Origin: Bacteroidota bacterium
Lineage (GTDB): Bacteria; Bacteroidota; Bacteroidia; Flavobacteriales; Flavobacteriaceae
Length of the DNA: 64,000 bases
Direction of reading: 5' to 3'
NCBI GenBank assembly: GCA_022562895.1
Contig: JADFOK010000006.1
Span: forward strand, 33,071-97,070
In this document: positions 28,447 to 36,075 of the stretch, in pieces
Layout of the letters: every line of letters starts with the position of its first letter
Numbering within the stretch: the first letter of the stretch is position 1
Made by a program: the position numbers and the translations under genes
Notes under the pieces: generated by a model
Database searches by the model: none
Seen by the model: the letters and a program-made list of their open reading frames with translations, nothing else
Told to the model about the DNA's origin: nothing

Positions 28447-29393
28447 TGAGAGACTTACGGATTGTATTTATGGGAACACCGGATTTTGCTGTTGCTGTGT
28501 TACAAAAACTGGTTGAAGAAGGAAAAAATATTGTTGGGGTAATTACATCACCAGATAAACCGTCAGGTAGGGGACGTAAAGTGAGACGGTCGCCAGTAAA
28601 AGAATATGCTTTATCTCAAAATTTACACTTATTACAACCCAATAATTTAAAGAATGTGGAATTTTTAGAGGAACTAAAATATCTAAATGCCAATTTACAA
28701 ATTATTGTCGCTTTTAGGATGCTTCCAAAAATAGTTTGGGGTATGCCAAAATATGGCACTTTTAACTTACACGCTTCACTTCTACCTCAATATAGAGGTG
28801 CAGCACCTATTAATTGGGTACTCATAAATGGAGAATCAATAACTGGAGTTACTACATTTTTTATCGATGAAAAAATAGATACCGGAGAAACGATCCTTAA
28901 AAAGAAAGTTGATATAGCGACTAATGATACCGCAGGGAGTCTTCATGACACTTTGGTGTTATTAGGCAGGGAGTTAGTATTAGAAACGATATTACTTATA
29001 GAACAGAATAAGGTAATCACATTTAAACAACCCCAAGTTAATGATTTAAAAGAAGCGCCCAAACTCAATTCAGAAAACACAAAAATTATTTGGAATCAAT
29101 CTGTTCAGATCATTTATAATTTTATCAGAGGACTTAATCCATATCCAACGGCATGGAGCATACTTTATAATAATAAAGATAAAATTAAAGTAAAAATATA
29201 TGATTGTACTATTGAAATTAATAAGCATCCTCATCGATCTGGAACAATATTTACCACCAAAAAGGAATTAAAAATAGCTGCGACAAATGGTTATATATAT
29301 ATTAAGGTAATGCAACTTCCTGGAAAACAAAAAATGGAAGTAAAATCATTATTAAATGGGTATTCTTTTAGTAAAGATGCAAAAATGTTGTAA
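28446..29393 (+). CDS. fmt: Methionyl-tRNA formyltransferase
   Basis: Fmt formylates the initiator Met-tRNA with 10-formyl-tetrahydrofolate. The 315-residue product has LRIVFMGTPDFAVAVL at the start, the formyltransferase core FNLHASLLPQYRGAAPINW (Asn-His of the catalytic site) and the later ITGVTTFFIDEKIDTG, followed by the C-terminal tRNA-binding domain. I chose ATG 28446, which overlaps the recQ TAA in TAATG; an upstream ATG at 28434 lies inside recQ. The gene is the last of the AAA-recQ-fmt operon. Confidence 0.95.
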   Translation: MRDLRIVFMGTPDFAVAVLQKLVEEGKNIVGVITSPDKPSGRGRKVRRSPVKEYALSQNLHLLQPNNLKNVEFLEELKYLNANLQIIVAFRMLPKIVWGMPKYGTFNLHASLLPQYRGAAPINWVLINGESITGVTTFFIDEKIDTGETILKKKVDIATNDTAGSLHDTLVLLGRELVLETILLIEQNKVITFKQPQVNDLKEAPKLNSENTKIIWNQSVQIIYNFIRGLNPYPTAWSILYNNKDKIKVKIYDCTIEINKHPHRSGTIFTTKKELKIAATNGYIYIKVMQLPGKQKMEVKSLLNGYSFSKDAKML

Positions 29394-29495
29394 AGCCTTA
29401 CTATCACTGATTTCATAAAAAAGGTGAAAAAGGAGTGTGTTTATTAACAAACGCTACAAGTTATCAACAATAAACGTGATTTAGCGTGCTATTAC

Positions 29496-29525
29496 TTGCG
29501 TGAACCGATATTCCTGTTAAATTTG
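29496..29525 (+). promoter_or_regulatory. Predicted promoter of the HU gene
   Basis: TTG at 29496-29498 and TAAATTTG at 29518-29525 are separated by 19 bases, an excellent match to the Bacteroidota primary promoter. The HU start codon is 52 bases further on. Confidence 0.85.
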
Positions 29526-29577
29526 TAGACTAATAAAATGAAGTTTAACCAACATTTTTAATTTTTAAACACAAATT

Positions 29578-29850
29578 ATGAACAAATCAGATTTAATTGA
29601 TGGAATGGCAGCTGACGCTGGAGTCACAAAAGCTGCTGCAAAAAAAGCATTAGAGTCTTTCTTAAGTAACGTACAAGGATCTCTCAAAAAAGGAAACAGA
29701 GTATCTCTAGTAGGATTTGGTTCTTGGTCAGTAAAACGAAGAGCTGCAAGAGACGGAAGAAACCCACAAACTGGAGAAACAATTAGAATTCAAGCTAAAA
29801 ATGTAATAAAATTTAAGGCCGGTTCAGATTTAAGTAGTAGTGTAAACTAA
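29578..29850 (+). CDS. hup: HU-family DNA-binding protein
   Basis: The 90-residue product is a standard HU/IHF-fold histone-like protein: MNKSDLIDGMAADAGVTKAAA forms the dimerisation helices, GSWSVKRRAARDGRNPQTGE contains the DNA-binding arm with the RNPQTGE signature, and the C-terminal helix closes the fold. It bends and compacts DNA as a dimer in the nucleoid. It has its own strong promoter and a strong terminator, so it is a single-gene transcript. Confidence 0.96.
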   Translation: MNKSDLIDGMAADAGVTKAAAKKALESFLSNVQGSLKKGNRVSLVGFGSWSVKRRAARDGRNPQTGETIRIQAKNVIKFKAGSDLSSSVN

Positions 29851-29874
29851 TTGTAAGAAAACATTTATTTTATG

Positions 29875-29903
29875 AAAGTCTCTCAATTTGAGAGGCTTTT
29901 TTT
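29875..29903 (+). terminator. Intrinsic terminator after HU
   Basis: AAAGTCTCTC at 29875-29884 pairs with GAGAGGCTTT at 29890-29899 around a 5-base loop with one G-T pair, followed by a T-run to 29903. Confidence 0.9.
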
Positions 29904-29986
29904 ATTTAATGCAAATTAATTACTAATGCACTATGGTTGTTTATTAATAAATTAATTCTTAAATTCAATTATCTAAAATACAATAA

Positions 29987-30547
29987 ATGACTTCTCAAAA
30001 ACCCACAAAAGGAGTATTACTAGTTGCTGAGCCCTCTATTATAGGAGATGTTTCTTTTAATAGAGCCGTAGTTTTATTAGCTGAATACAATGAGAACGGA
30101 TCTGTTGGGTTTATTTTAAATAAGCCTTTACAATATGAGCTTAAAGATTTTATCCCTGAAATAGATTCTTCCATTCCTGTATATAACGGGGGTCCTGTTG
30201 ACCAGGACAACCTTTATTTTATTCATAGAATCCCTGAATTAATTCCAGATAGTATTGAAATTTCAAATGGCATTTTTTGGGGAGGAGATTTTAATGAGAT
30301 ATTAAAATTACTTCAGGATGATAAATTAAAGGAAACTGAAATTCGTTTTTTTCTAGGTTATTCAGGATGGACCAATAATCAATTAGAGCAGGAATTACTA
30401 GTAAATAGTTGGGTGGTTGTTCCCAATAAATATAAAAATGATATTATAGGAAAAACCAATATCAATTTCTGGAAAGAAAAAATGATAGAGTTTGGTGGTG
30501 ATTATTTAATTTGGTCTAATGCCCCAGAAAATCCAAATAATAATTAA
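29987..30547 (+). CDS. YqgE/AlgH family protein
   Basis: The 186-residue product matches the YqgE/AlgH family: KGVLLVAEPSIIGDVSFNRAVVLLAEYNENGSVGFILNKPL near the start, YNGGPVDQDNLYFIHR in the middle, and FFLGYSGWTNNQLEQELLVNSWVV later. Structures are known, but the molecular role is not; an effect on alginate regulation was reported for AlgH of Pseudomonas. It is cytoplasmic. It converges with the aminotransferase gene, 8 bases away. Confidence 0.9.
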   Translation: MTSQKPTKGVLLVAEPSIIGDVSFNRAVVLLAEYNENGSVGFILNKPLQYELKDFIPEIDSSIPVYNGGPVDQDNLYFIHRIPELIPDSIEISNGIFWGGDFNEILKLLQDDKLKETEIRFFLGYSGWTNNQLEQELLVNSWVVVPNKYKNDIIGKTNINFWKEKMIEFGGDYLIWSNAPENPNNN

Positions 30548-30555
30548 GTTTTAAA

Positions 30556-31401
30556 TTAACTTATTCTAGCTTTTGCATTTAATTTTTGTAATAATTCTTT
30601 AGCTACAGTAATTGAAAATTCCTTTCTTCTATATTTTGTAACTGGTTGTATTCCAACTATTACATTGGTAATAAATAACTCATCTGCTTTTAGAAGATCG
30701 AAGGACGATACCGAAGTTTCTTCAATAGTATATTCTGGTAATTGCGTACAAATAGATATAATTTGCTTTCTAAGGATACCTTTTATACATCCGTCTTCTA
30801 AAGGAGGGGTTATTATCAATGAGCCTTTTACTAAAAATATATTACCGTTAATTGCTTCTACAACTTGTTTCTTCTCATTAAGAAGTAAGCAATTGTTAAA
30901 TTCATTCTCCTTTGCAAAAATACTCCCAAGAACATTAATGATTTTTGTGTTGGTTTTTATGGTTGATAGCAAACCCGAACTTATAAAATGATCTTTAAAC
31001 AATTCAACATTATAAAATGAATCATTTATTGTATAAAAAGAAGAATCGATGGATTCAGAAGTTATACAATATTCTACATCATTGTCAATAGGGGTATATT
31101 TACCACCGGGCTTCCTTGATACCAATATTTTAACTCTATACGATTGATTTCTTTGGGCAGAAACATTTACTGTTTTCATCACTTCTTCTTCAAGAAACTC
31201 CATTGTAAAATTCATTGGGATTTCCATTCTCAAAATACGTAAAGAAGCCATTAATCTAAAATAATGATCTTCCCAAAAGAATATCTTACCACCAGATACA
31301 CGCATCGTTTCAAATACAGCATCTCCGTATTGAAGCCCCCGATTTTCTACTTTAATAAAAGCATCGGTTTTGCTAAAAAGTGTACCGTTTATATTGATCA
31401 T
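30556..31401 (-). CDS. Class IV PLP-dependent aminotransferase (aminodeoxychorismate lyase/BCAT-like)
   Basis: The 281-residue product has the fold-type IV layout: FVKVENRGLQYGDAVFETMRV-like start (residues about 15-35), a catalytic-Lys region (STIKTNTKIINVL, about 160-172), the VVEAINGNIFLV phosphate-contact strand and the ITPPLEDGCIKGILR segment typical of PabC and branched-chain aminotransferases. It may be 4-amino-4-deoxychorismate lyase in folate synthesis, but substrate cannot be set from sequence. It follows the START-domain gene on the minus strand. A hairpin with a T-run lies directly before its ATG. Confidence 0.85.
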   Translation of the reverse strand: MININGTLFSKTDAFIKVENRGLQYGDAVFETMRVSGGKIFFWEDHYFRLMASLRILRMEIPMNFTMEFLEEEVMKTVNVSAQRNQSYRVKILVSRKPGGKYTPIDNDVEYCITSESIDSSFYTINDSFYNVELFKDHFISSGLLSTIKTNTKIINVLGSIFAKENEFNNCLLLNEKKQVVEAINGNIFLVKGSLIITPPLEDGCIKGILRKQIISICTQLPEYTIEETSVSSFDLLKADELFITNVIVGIQPVTKYRRKEFSITVAKELLQKLNAKARIS

Positions 31402-31432
31402 AAAAAAACCGCCTCAATTTTAATGGGACGGT
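31402..31432 (-). terminator. Hairpin with T-run directly abutting the aminotransferase start codon
   Basis: On the minus strand, ACCGTCCC and GAGGCGGT (31408-31432) form a stem with one mismatch and one G-T pair around a 9-base loop. Seven Ts (31402-31408) follow, then immediately the ATG of the aminotransferase. It is positioned to end transcripts from the START-domain gene. Confidence 0.65.
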
Positions 31433-31457
31433 ATAAATATACTATAATAATAAAATT

Positions 31458-31844
31458 TTAAACAGAACCTAATATGTGTTTTAATTCTGAAATCATATTT
31501 TCCCAAAGCATTTTACCTTCTTCTACTTCACCTTCATCAGCAAAATCGGTTATAATCAATGAAACATCTTTGGTTATCTCGTCTACTTGAATATAAATTT
31601 CGAAGTAATAATCGGTTCCCTCGTCTTCCAACCATTGAAATTTAATATATTCAGATTTCTTTTTTGAAATAAGTTTAGCCTCTTCTTCACTTCCTTCCCA
31701 AATAAAATTAAAAAACTCACCTCTTGAGTTAACACTATCTGCGTACCACTCTTCCATTCCAGAAGGAGTTGAAATAAATTGGTATAATAATGTAGGGGAA
31801 GCCTGGATTGGAAACTCCATTTCGTATTTAATTTTTTCTGCCAT
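31458..31844 (-). CDS. START-like/SRPBCC domain protein
   Basis: The 128-residue product has the helix-grip fold sequence pattern of Bacteroidota START-like proteins: MEFPIQASPTLLYQFISTPSGMEEWYAD at the start, then paired beta strands (FNFIWEGSEEEAKLISKK) and a C-terminal helix (GKMLWENMISELKHIL). The pocket ligand is unknown. It is a very conserved small cytoplasmic protein in this phylum, and it precedes the aminotransferase gene on the same strand. Confidence 0.85.
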   Translation of the reverse strand: MAEKIKYEMEFPIQASPTLLYQFISTPSGMEEWYADSVNSRGEFFNFIWEGSEEEAKLISKKKSEYIKFQWLEDEGTDYYFEIYIQVDEITKDVSLIITDFADEGEVEEGKMLWENMISELKHILGSV

Positions 31845-31972
31845 TATTGATTGTTAGTAATTGCCCAATATATAGATTAATTACTTATTGTAAAAGAAAC
31901 AACGAAAAAAATTATTTATACTATATTTTTACTCACCATAACAAGTATTATAAGAAATAATGATAGGAATTT

Positions 31973-32002
31973 TTGCACTAAATCAATTTGTTTATATCTT
32001 TG
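31973..32002 (+). promoter_or_regulatory. Predicted promoter of the tRNA gene
   Basis: TTG at 31973-31975 and TATCTTTG at 31995-32002, 19 bases apart, match the Bacteroidota consensus. The tRNA begins 15 bases after the -7 box. Confidence 0.85.
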
Positions 32003-32017
32003 CGACCGCAAAATAAT

Positions 32018-32091
32018 GGCGAGGTAGCTCAGGTGGTTAGAGCGTCGGATTCATAACCCGGAGGTCTCGAGTTCAAGTCTCGATCTCGCTA
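32018..32091 (+). tRNA. tRNA-Met (CAU anticodon)
   Basis: The 74-base sequence folds as a cloverleaf. The acceptor arms GGCGAGG and TCTCGCT pair with G-T pairs at the ends; the D-arm is GCTC/GAGC; the anticodon loop TTCATAA carries CAT; the T-arm CTCGAG-TTCAAGT-CTCGA is standard. The 3' end reads ACA, so CCA must be added after transcription. A CAU anticodon could also belong to the lysidine-modified isoleucine tRNA; the first acceptor pair is not the mismatch expected of initiator tRNA. Elongator Met is the likeliest reading. Confidence 0.93.
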
Positions 32092-32095
32092 CAAT

Positions 32096-32127
32096 AAACT
32101 CCCCTACTATAATGGGAGGTTTTTTTT
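32096..32127 (+). terminator. Terminator after tRNA-Met
   Basis: AAACTCCC pairs with GGGAGGTTT across a 10-base loop, with one bulged base, and a run of eight Ts follows (32120-32127). It lies five bases after the tRNA. Confidence 0.8.
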
Positions 32128-32171
32128 GAATTTGTTAGTTTCAATTATCATACTATTGTTCCCAATTACCG

Positions 32172-32480
32172 TTATGAAGCTGAACTCAAATAAGACCAAA
32201 AAGAATTACCCCTTACTTCTCTGTAATAGTCAACTATTTCAGTGGTTATATCGGACAGGTAAAGATTATATACAGTTTCTCTTTCATGCTGAAGTGGGGA
32301 ACTGCAAAAACACATTTCAAACCACTCTATTATTCCGGGTTTAATAATCTTTGCCCTCTTCATTGATGAAACTATCTCTTTTCCATCCGGCTTTTGACTA
32401 CTAATTGATCCATCAGTTAGCTTTTCAAAAAAATTTCCTGCTAACTCTTTTTTGTATTTAGCTCTAACCTTATAAATCAT
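32172..32480 (-). CDS. Hypothetical protein, 102 residues
   Basis: I recognise no named domain. The product starts MIYKVRAKYKKELAGNFF and looks like a compact alpha/beta protein, without a signal peptide or membrane segment. A Cys-x-Cys (EMCFCSSPLQHERETVYNLY) lies in the middle. The regular, balanced composition and clean frame support a real gene. It lies on the opposite strand to the tRNA, 44 bases past its terminator, at the edge of a small islet of non-housekeeping genes. Confidence 0.7.
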   Translation of the reverse strand: MIYKVRAKYKKELAGNFFEKLTDGSISSQKPDGKEIVSSMKRAKIIKPGIIEWFEMCFCSSPLQHERETVYNLYLSDITTEIVDYYREVRGNSFWSYLSSAS

Positions 32481-32604
32481 TTTTATTTGTTAATCAATAG
32501 CCCATGACACACAACATCTTGTATATAGTAAGTATGCCAATCGCCGTGGTTTTTATATATTGCTAATTTTAGTTTTAATCAATCTTTTCAATTCTTTACC
32601 TTTC

Positions 32605-33045
32605 TTATAAATTAGAAGTTAGAAGAAGAATAGTAATAATTATGATAGTAATTGATGATATCCCAATTGGAATCCAAACCGGTGCAATCCAAGGACGAGG
32701 TATAAGAAAAAGAACATCAACCGTAGTAAAATTAGGTGGCCACCTAATTAAAATGTAAAGTGAGAGATAATAAAATAAATCCCAAAATGCAAATGTCCAA
32801 AGAAAGACAACCATCATATCAAGCCATTTTTCCCCAACCAAAAGAGCTAAGATTACAAGTATCAATATTGTGGCAATTTCTCTTGTTTTCTCAATAAGAA
32901 TATAGTTTTTATCAATTTTTTTGAAAAATTCTTTATTTGATTGTGAATTTGTAATTCCAAGAACCCTACGAAGATAAACCACAGTTACTCCTTCAAAATG
33001 TGCCATACATATGCCAAAAAGAGCTAGCAACAAAAACTTTTCCAT
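32605..33045 (-). CDS. Hypothetical multi-pass membrane protein, 146 residues
   Basis: The product has about four hydrophobic segments (residues about 1-25, 55-75, 78-98 and 122-143) and no signal peptidase site. Notable short stretches are HFEGVTVVYLRRVLG near the start and FWDLFYYLSLYILIRWPP in the third segment. I do not recognise the family. Its isolated position, with long AT-rich spacers on both sides, suggests an accessory gene gained independently of its neighbours. Confidence 0.7.
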   Translation of the reverse strand: MEKFLLLALFGICMAHFEGVTVVYLRRVLGITNSQSNKEFFKKIDKNYILIEKTREIATILILVILALLVGEKWLDMMVVFLWTFAFWDLFYYLSLYILIRWPPNFTTVDVLFLIPRPWIAPVWIPIGISSITIIIITILLLTSNL

Positions 33046-33270
33046 TTTAAATTATCTTTTTTTTTTTAAAAATTTAAATAACGTTTTATGTATAATTTGT
33101 TCGGATTAATCTATTTAAGAGATTCGGCATGTCTAAGATACTAAATTATGAGAAAATTTGCATGGCTTAACCATATTATCGCTTTAATAATTTAGCTAGT
33201 TCTGTGTACTTTTATTTTAAGATATTATATTACACTAAAATTAAGTTTATCAACATTAATTTCTTTCTGG

Positions 33271-33627
33271 ATGGTGATTAAGCAAAAACATATATACTGG
33301 TTATCTACAATCATATTATTTGGTACGCTAATAGCAACAGGTATTTTATATTTTGTTTATCACGATACTCTATCAATTTATTTCAAACACTACGGTTATC
33401 CGACCTACATTATCTATCCTTTGGCTGTTGCAAAAATTGTTGGCGCGATGGTTATTTTATATAACAAAAACAAGCTCTTAAAAGAATTAGCTTATATTGG
33501 GTTTTTCTTTAATTTCATATTAGCTTTTTTTGCTCATTACATGATAAATGAGTTTGATCCTTTTCCTTCGATATCGCTACTATTACTATTAATATCCTAT
33601 TTTACAGGAAAAAAAATACGCCCCTAA
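33271..33627 (+). CDS. DoxX-like small membrane protein
   Basis: The 118-residue product has four predicted helices and the pattern of DoxX-like (DoxX_2) proteins: an opening WLSTIILFGTLIATGILYF, then GYPTYIIYPLAVAKIVGAMVILY, a central helix, and a short basic tail (GKKIRP). Such proteins sit in the inner membrane and lack a defined biochemical role. It stands alone in the islet after the tRNA-Met gene, with 225 and 200 bases of AT-rich spacer on either side. Confidence 0.75.
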   Translation: MVIKQKHIYWLSTIILFGTLIATGILYFVYHDTLSIYFKHYGYPTYIIYPLAVAKIVGAMVILYNKNKLLKELAYIGFFFNFILAFFAHYMINEFDPFPSISLLLLLISYFTGKKIRP

Positions 33628-33828
33628 AACATATCAATTTGAGATTTTATGGAATTTGCTTATAATTTTTCAAATTCTTAATAGCACATTATCATTTCCA
33701 ACATAATAAGAGCAACTTTCATCCATAACCAATTGTTATAGTGCGCCTATTCTTTATATTTAGGAAGTGAAATACTTTGCAACATCATATCGCCACTTCG
33801 CATTGCTTTACCAGAATTTGTGGAGTTT

Positions 33829-34449
33829 TTATTTATTATCAAAACTTTTTGTGATCGCCTTTACATAATCTTTTGCAGCTTTAAACACATTTTTTGGATC
33901 ATCGATTTTTGAAGTAACTACAGCTACTAACTGTTGGTTATCTGACAGATCAAGATTGTAAATCACCGTTTCTAATATATATGCCTTTGTTGTATAAGTA
34001 GTGGATGTACTAGGAACATAGTTTCCATAAGTGGAATAAGAATAGGGATGGCGATAATATCCGTAAAACCCTCCATAGTACATAGGGTAATAGGATGCAT
34101 AGGTGCCTCCTGCATAATATCCTCCATCTGTGACTGTTTTAGCAGTCTCTTGTACGTCTTTAACTACAGTTAATACAACAGCATTAAATCCTTCGTTTTT
34201 CAATAGGGTTACGATTTTTTCTCTTTTCTCTTCTGAAATTTTTTCATCTGGATTTAATTGTGGGAATTTTGTATAACTTTCAGTGGCTTTCATTCCTTTT
34301 GCTCTTAACTGATTTGCTATTTCTTCCTCAAATATTACACGCCCTTGATTATTATCGGTTCTTGCGATTACCAGAATGTTTTTGATATTCATGGAGTTTA
34401 TATTATCTGCTTTCCAGGAGTCAAGAACTTTTACACTGGAAGCAGGCAT
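33829..34449 (-). CDS. Surface lipoprotein of unknown function, signal peptide apparently frameshifted
   Basis: The frame from ATG 34449 gives 206 residues with ASSVKVLDSWKAD at the start, a pattern I associate with lipoproteins that begin CSSVKV, then an alpha/beta domain and a Tyr/Gly-rich loop (about 105-140, YYAGGTYASYYPMYYGG). A complete lipoprotein signal (MKKSISLILSLTVIILLNAC) lies in the next frame, from ATG 34499-34501. Removing one T near 34441 would join it exactly to SSVKV. As written, the product has no signal and would stay cytoplasmic. Confidence 0.7.
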   Translation of the reverse strand: MPASSVKVLDSWKADNINSMNIKNILVIARTDNNQGRVIFEEEIANQLRAKGMKATESYTKFPQLNPDEKISEEKREKIVTLLKNEGFNAVVLTVVKDVQETAKTVTDGGYYAGGTYASYYPMYYGGFYGYYRHPYSYSTYGNYVPSTSTTYTTKAYILETVIYNLDLSDNQQLVAVVTSKIDDPKNVFKAAKDYVKAITKSFDNK

Positions 34450-34734
34450 TTAATAAAATAATTACCGTTAGACTTAAGATTAAGGATATCGACTTTTTCA
34501 TATTTTTTTTATTTATTGTTTGACTAATGATTTACTATATTAATTTAATTTGTTGATTGATTAAAATTAAAAGCCGTTTAAATTATCCCTCTAAAAGCAT
34601 AAATTATAAGGTTTATTTTTAATAAAGATATAATATTTTTCCTTATAATTATTTATTTCATATTTAAATGATTTTCTTTTAATTTCGTACATTCATACCT
34701 TAAATGATTCTGGTCTTTGATCAAATTTTTTACT

Positions 34735-35238
34735 ATGCTACAACTCAAACCCCTTTCCAAAGATTCCATTCCCAAAGCATTAATCAGAGCTAAACACTAC
34801 CGCCTGCTAAATGAACCTAGGCAGGCAGAAAGCATTTGCAGAGATATTTTGAATGTTGAAACAAATAACCAACTCGCTATTTTATATCTTATTTTAGCAA
34901 TTACCGATCAGTTTGGTGCCGAGAAGGGTTCATCCTTTGCTGAAGCAAAAGGATTATGTTCTCAACTAACTAACAAATACGAGCAAGAGTATTATAGAGG
35001 TCTTATTTCTGAAAGACTAGCAAGGGCTGCCTTGAAACGCACCTCACCTAGAGTAGTGTATATTGCCTATGAACACTACCGAGATGCCATGGAATTTTAT
35101 GAAAAAGCAGAAAAGATTCATCCAGAAAACAATCAAGATGCTGTGTTAAGATGGAATGCTTGTGTAAGAAGTATTCAGGATTTTAAACTAAAACCCTCAC
35201 CCGATGAAGATCAAGTGCAGCCCTTCCTGGATGTGTAA
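34735..35238 (+). CDS. Tetratricopeptide-like protein
   Basis: The 167-residue product consists of paired helices in a TPR-like pattern (ALIRAKHYRLLNEPRQAESICRDILNVETNNQLAILYLILAI covers about residues 11-55; AYEHYRDAMEFYEKAEKIHPENNQ lies near 115). It has no signal peptide and is probably a cytoplasmic protein-protein adaptor. I chose ATG 34735 over 34717, as the extra six residues look like untranslated leader. It converges with sdhB, six bases away. Confidence 0.75.
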   Translation: MLQLKPLSKDSIPKALIRAKHYRLLNEPRQAESICRDILNVETNNQLAILYLILAITDQFGAEKGSSFAEAKGLCSQLTNKYEQEYYRGLISERLARAALKRTSPRVVYIAYEHYRDAMEFYEKAEKIHPENNQDAVLRWNACVRSIQDFKLKPSPDEDQVQPFLDV

Positions 35239-35244
35239 TTAAAA

Positions 35245-36012
35245 CTAAAATGGAGGAAGCCTTTTCTTTTTCTTACCAAATATTTTACGTTTAATTATAG
35301 TAATTGGATCATAAAATCTGTCAACCACACGTTCTTTAAGAGGAATAATTCCATTATCGGTAATTTTAATATTCTCCGGACATACATCGGTGCAACAATG
35401 GGTAATGTTACACATTCCGGAACCATAATCTTTTTTTAATTCTGGGATTCTATCCTCAATATCCAATGGATGCATTTCAAGACTGGATACACGAATCATA
35501 TATCGGGGGCCAATGAATTTATCTTTTTTATCATGATCACGTAGTATGTGACATACATTTTGACACAAATAGCATTCGATGCATTTCCTGAATTCTTGGA
35601 CCCTTTCCACATCCTCTTGATACATCACATACCCTTTTTCTGACTTTGATTCAGGAGCTAATTTAACAGGCTTAATTTTTTTGTTTTGCTCATAATTCCA
35701 AGAAACATCAGTCACTAGATCTTTGATTACCGGAAACGCTTTTAATGGAGTTATGGTAATTGTTTGATCCGAAAAATATTCGTTCATCCTTGTCATGCAG
35801 GATAATTTTGGCTTTCCGTTTATTTCCACGCTACATGAACCACATTTTCCTGCTTTACAGTTCCACCGTATTGCTAAGTCATTGGCTTGCTCAGCCTGAA
35901 TCTCGAGAATGACATCCAATACTACCATTCCTTCCTTTACTTCTGTTTCAAAATTTACCAACACACCATTTTCACTGTCTCCTCTAAATATTTGAAATAT
36001 ACGTTTAGCCAT
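35245..36012 (-). CDS. sdhB: Succinate dehydrogenase/fumarate reductase iron-sulfur subunit
   Basis: SdhB passes electrons from the flavoprotein to the membrane quinone site. The 255-residue product has the [2Fe-2S] ligands Cys52, Cys57, Cys60 and Cys72 (CKAGKCGSC and later LSC), then the [4Fe-4S] motif CIECYLCQNVC and the third cluster motif CNITHCCTDVCP. Its sequence resembles the actinobacterial Sdh1 type more than the E. coli type. It is the last gene of a minus-strand sdhC-sdhA-sdhB operon, 63 bases after sdhA. Confidence 0.93.
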   Translation of the reverse strand: MAKRIFQIFRGDSENGVLVNFETEVKEGMVVLDVILEIQAEQANDLAIRWNCKAGKCGSCSVEINGKPKLSCMTRMNEYFSDQTITITPLKAFPVIKDLVTDVSWNYEQNKKIKPVKLAPESKSEKGYVMYQEDVERVQEFRKCIECYLCQNVCHILRDHDKKDKFIGPRYMIRVSSLEMHPLDIEDRIPELKKDYGSGMCNITHCCTDVCPENIKITDNGIIPLKERVVDRFYDPITIIKRKIFGKKKKRLPPF

Positions 36013-36075
36013 TTTGCTTTTAGTTATAAGTTGTATTTATTACTAATCTGTTTACCAATTATTAAAATTTAATAA

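Noticed and set aside
32481..32604. Sequence resembling flavobacterial intergenic repeats (GTATATAGTAAGTAT)
   Set aside because: I could not find a second copy in the window, so no repeat can be claimed.
33760..33830. Minus-strand short frame with NSGKAMRSGDMMLQSISLPKYKE
   Set aside because: Looks protein-like but has no start codon except one giving 18 residues and no partner frame. Possibly another remnant, but too short to call.
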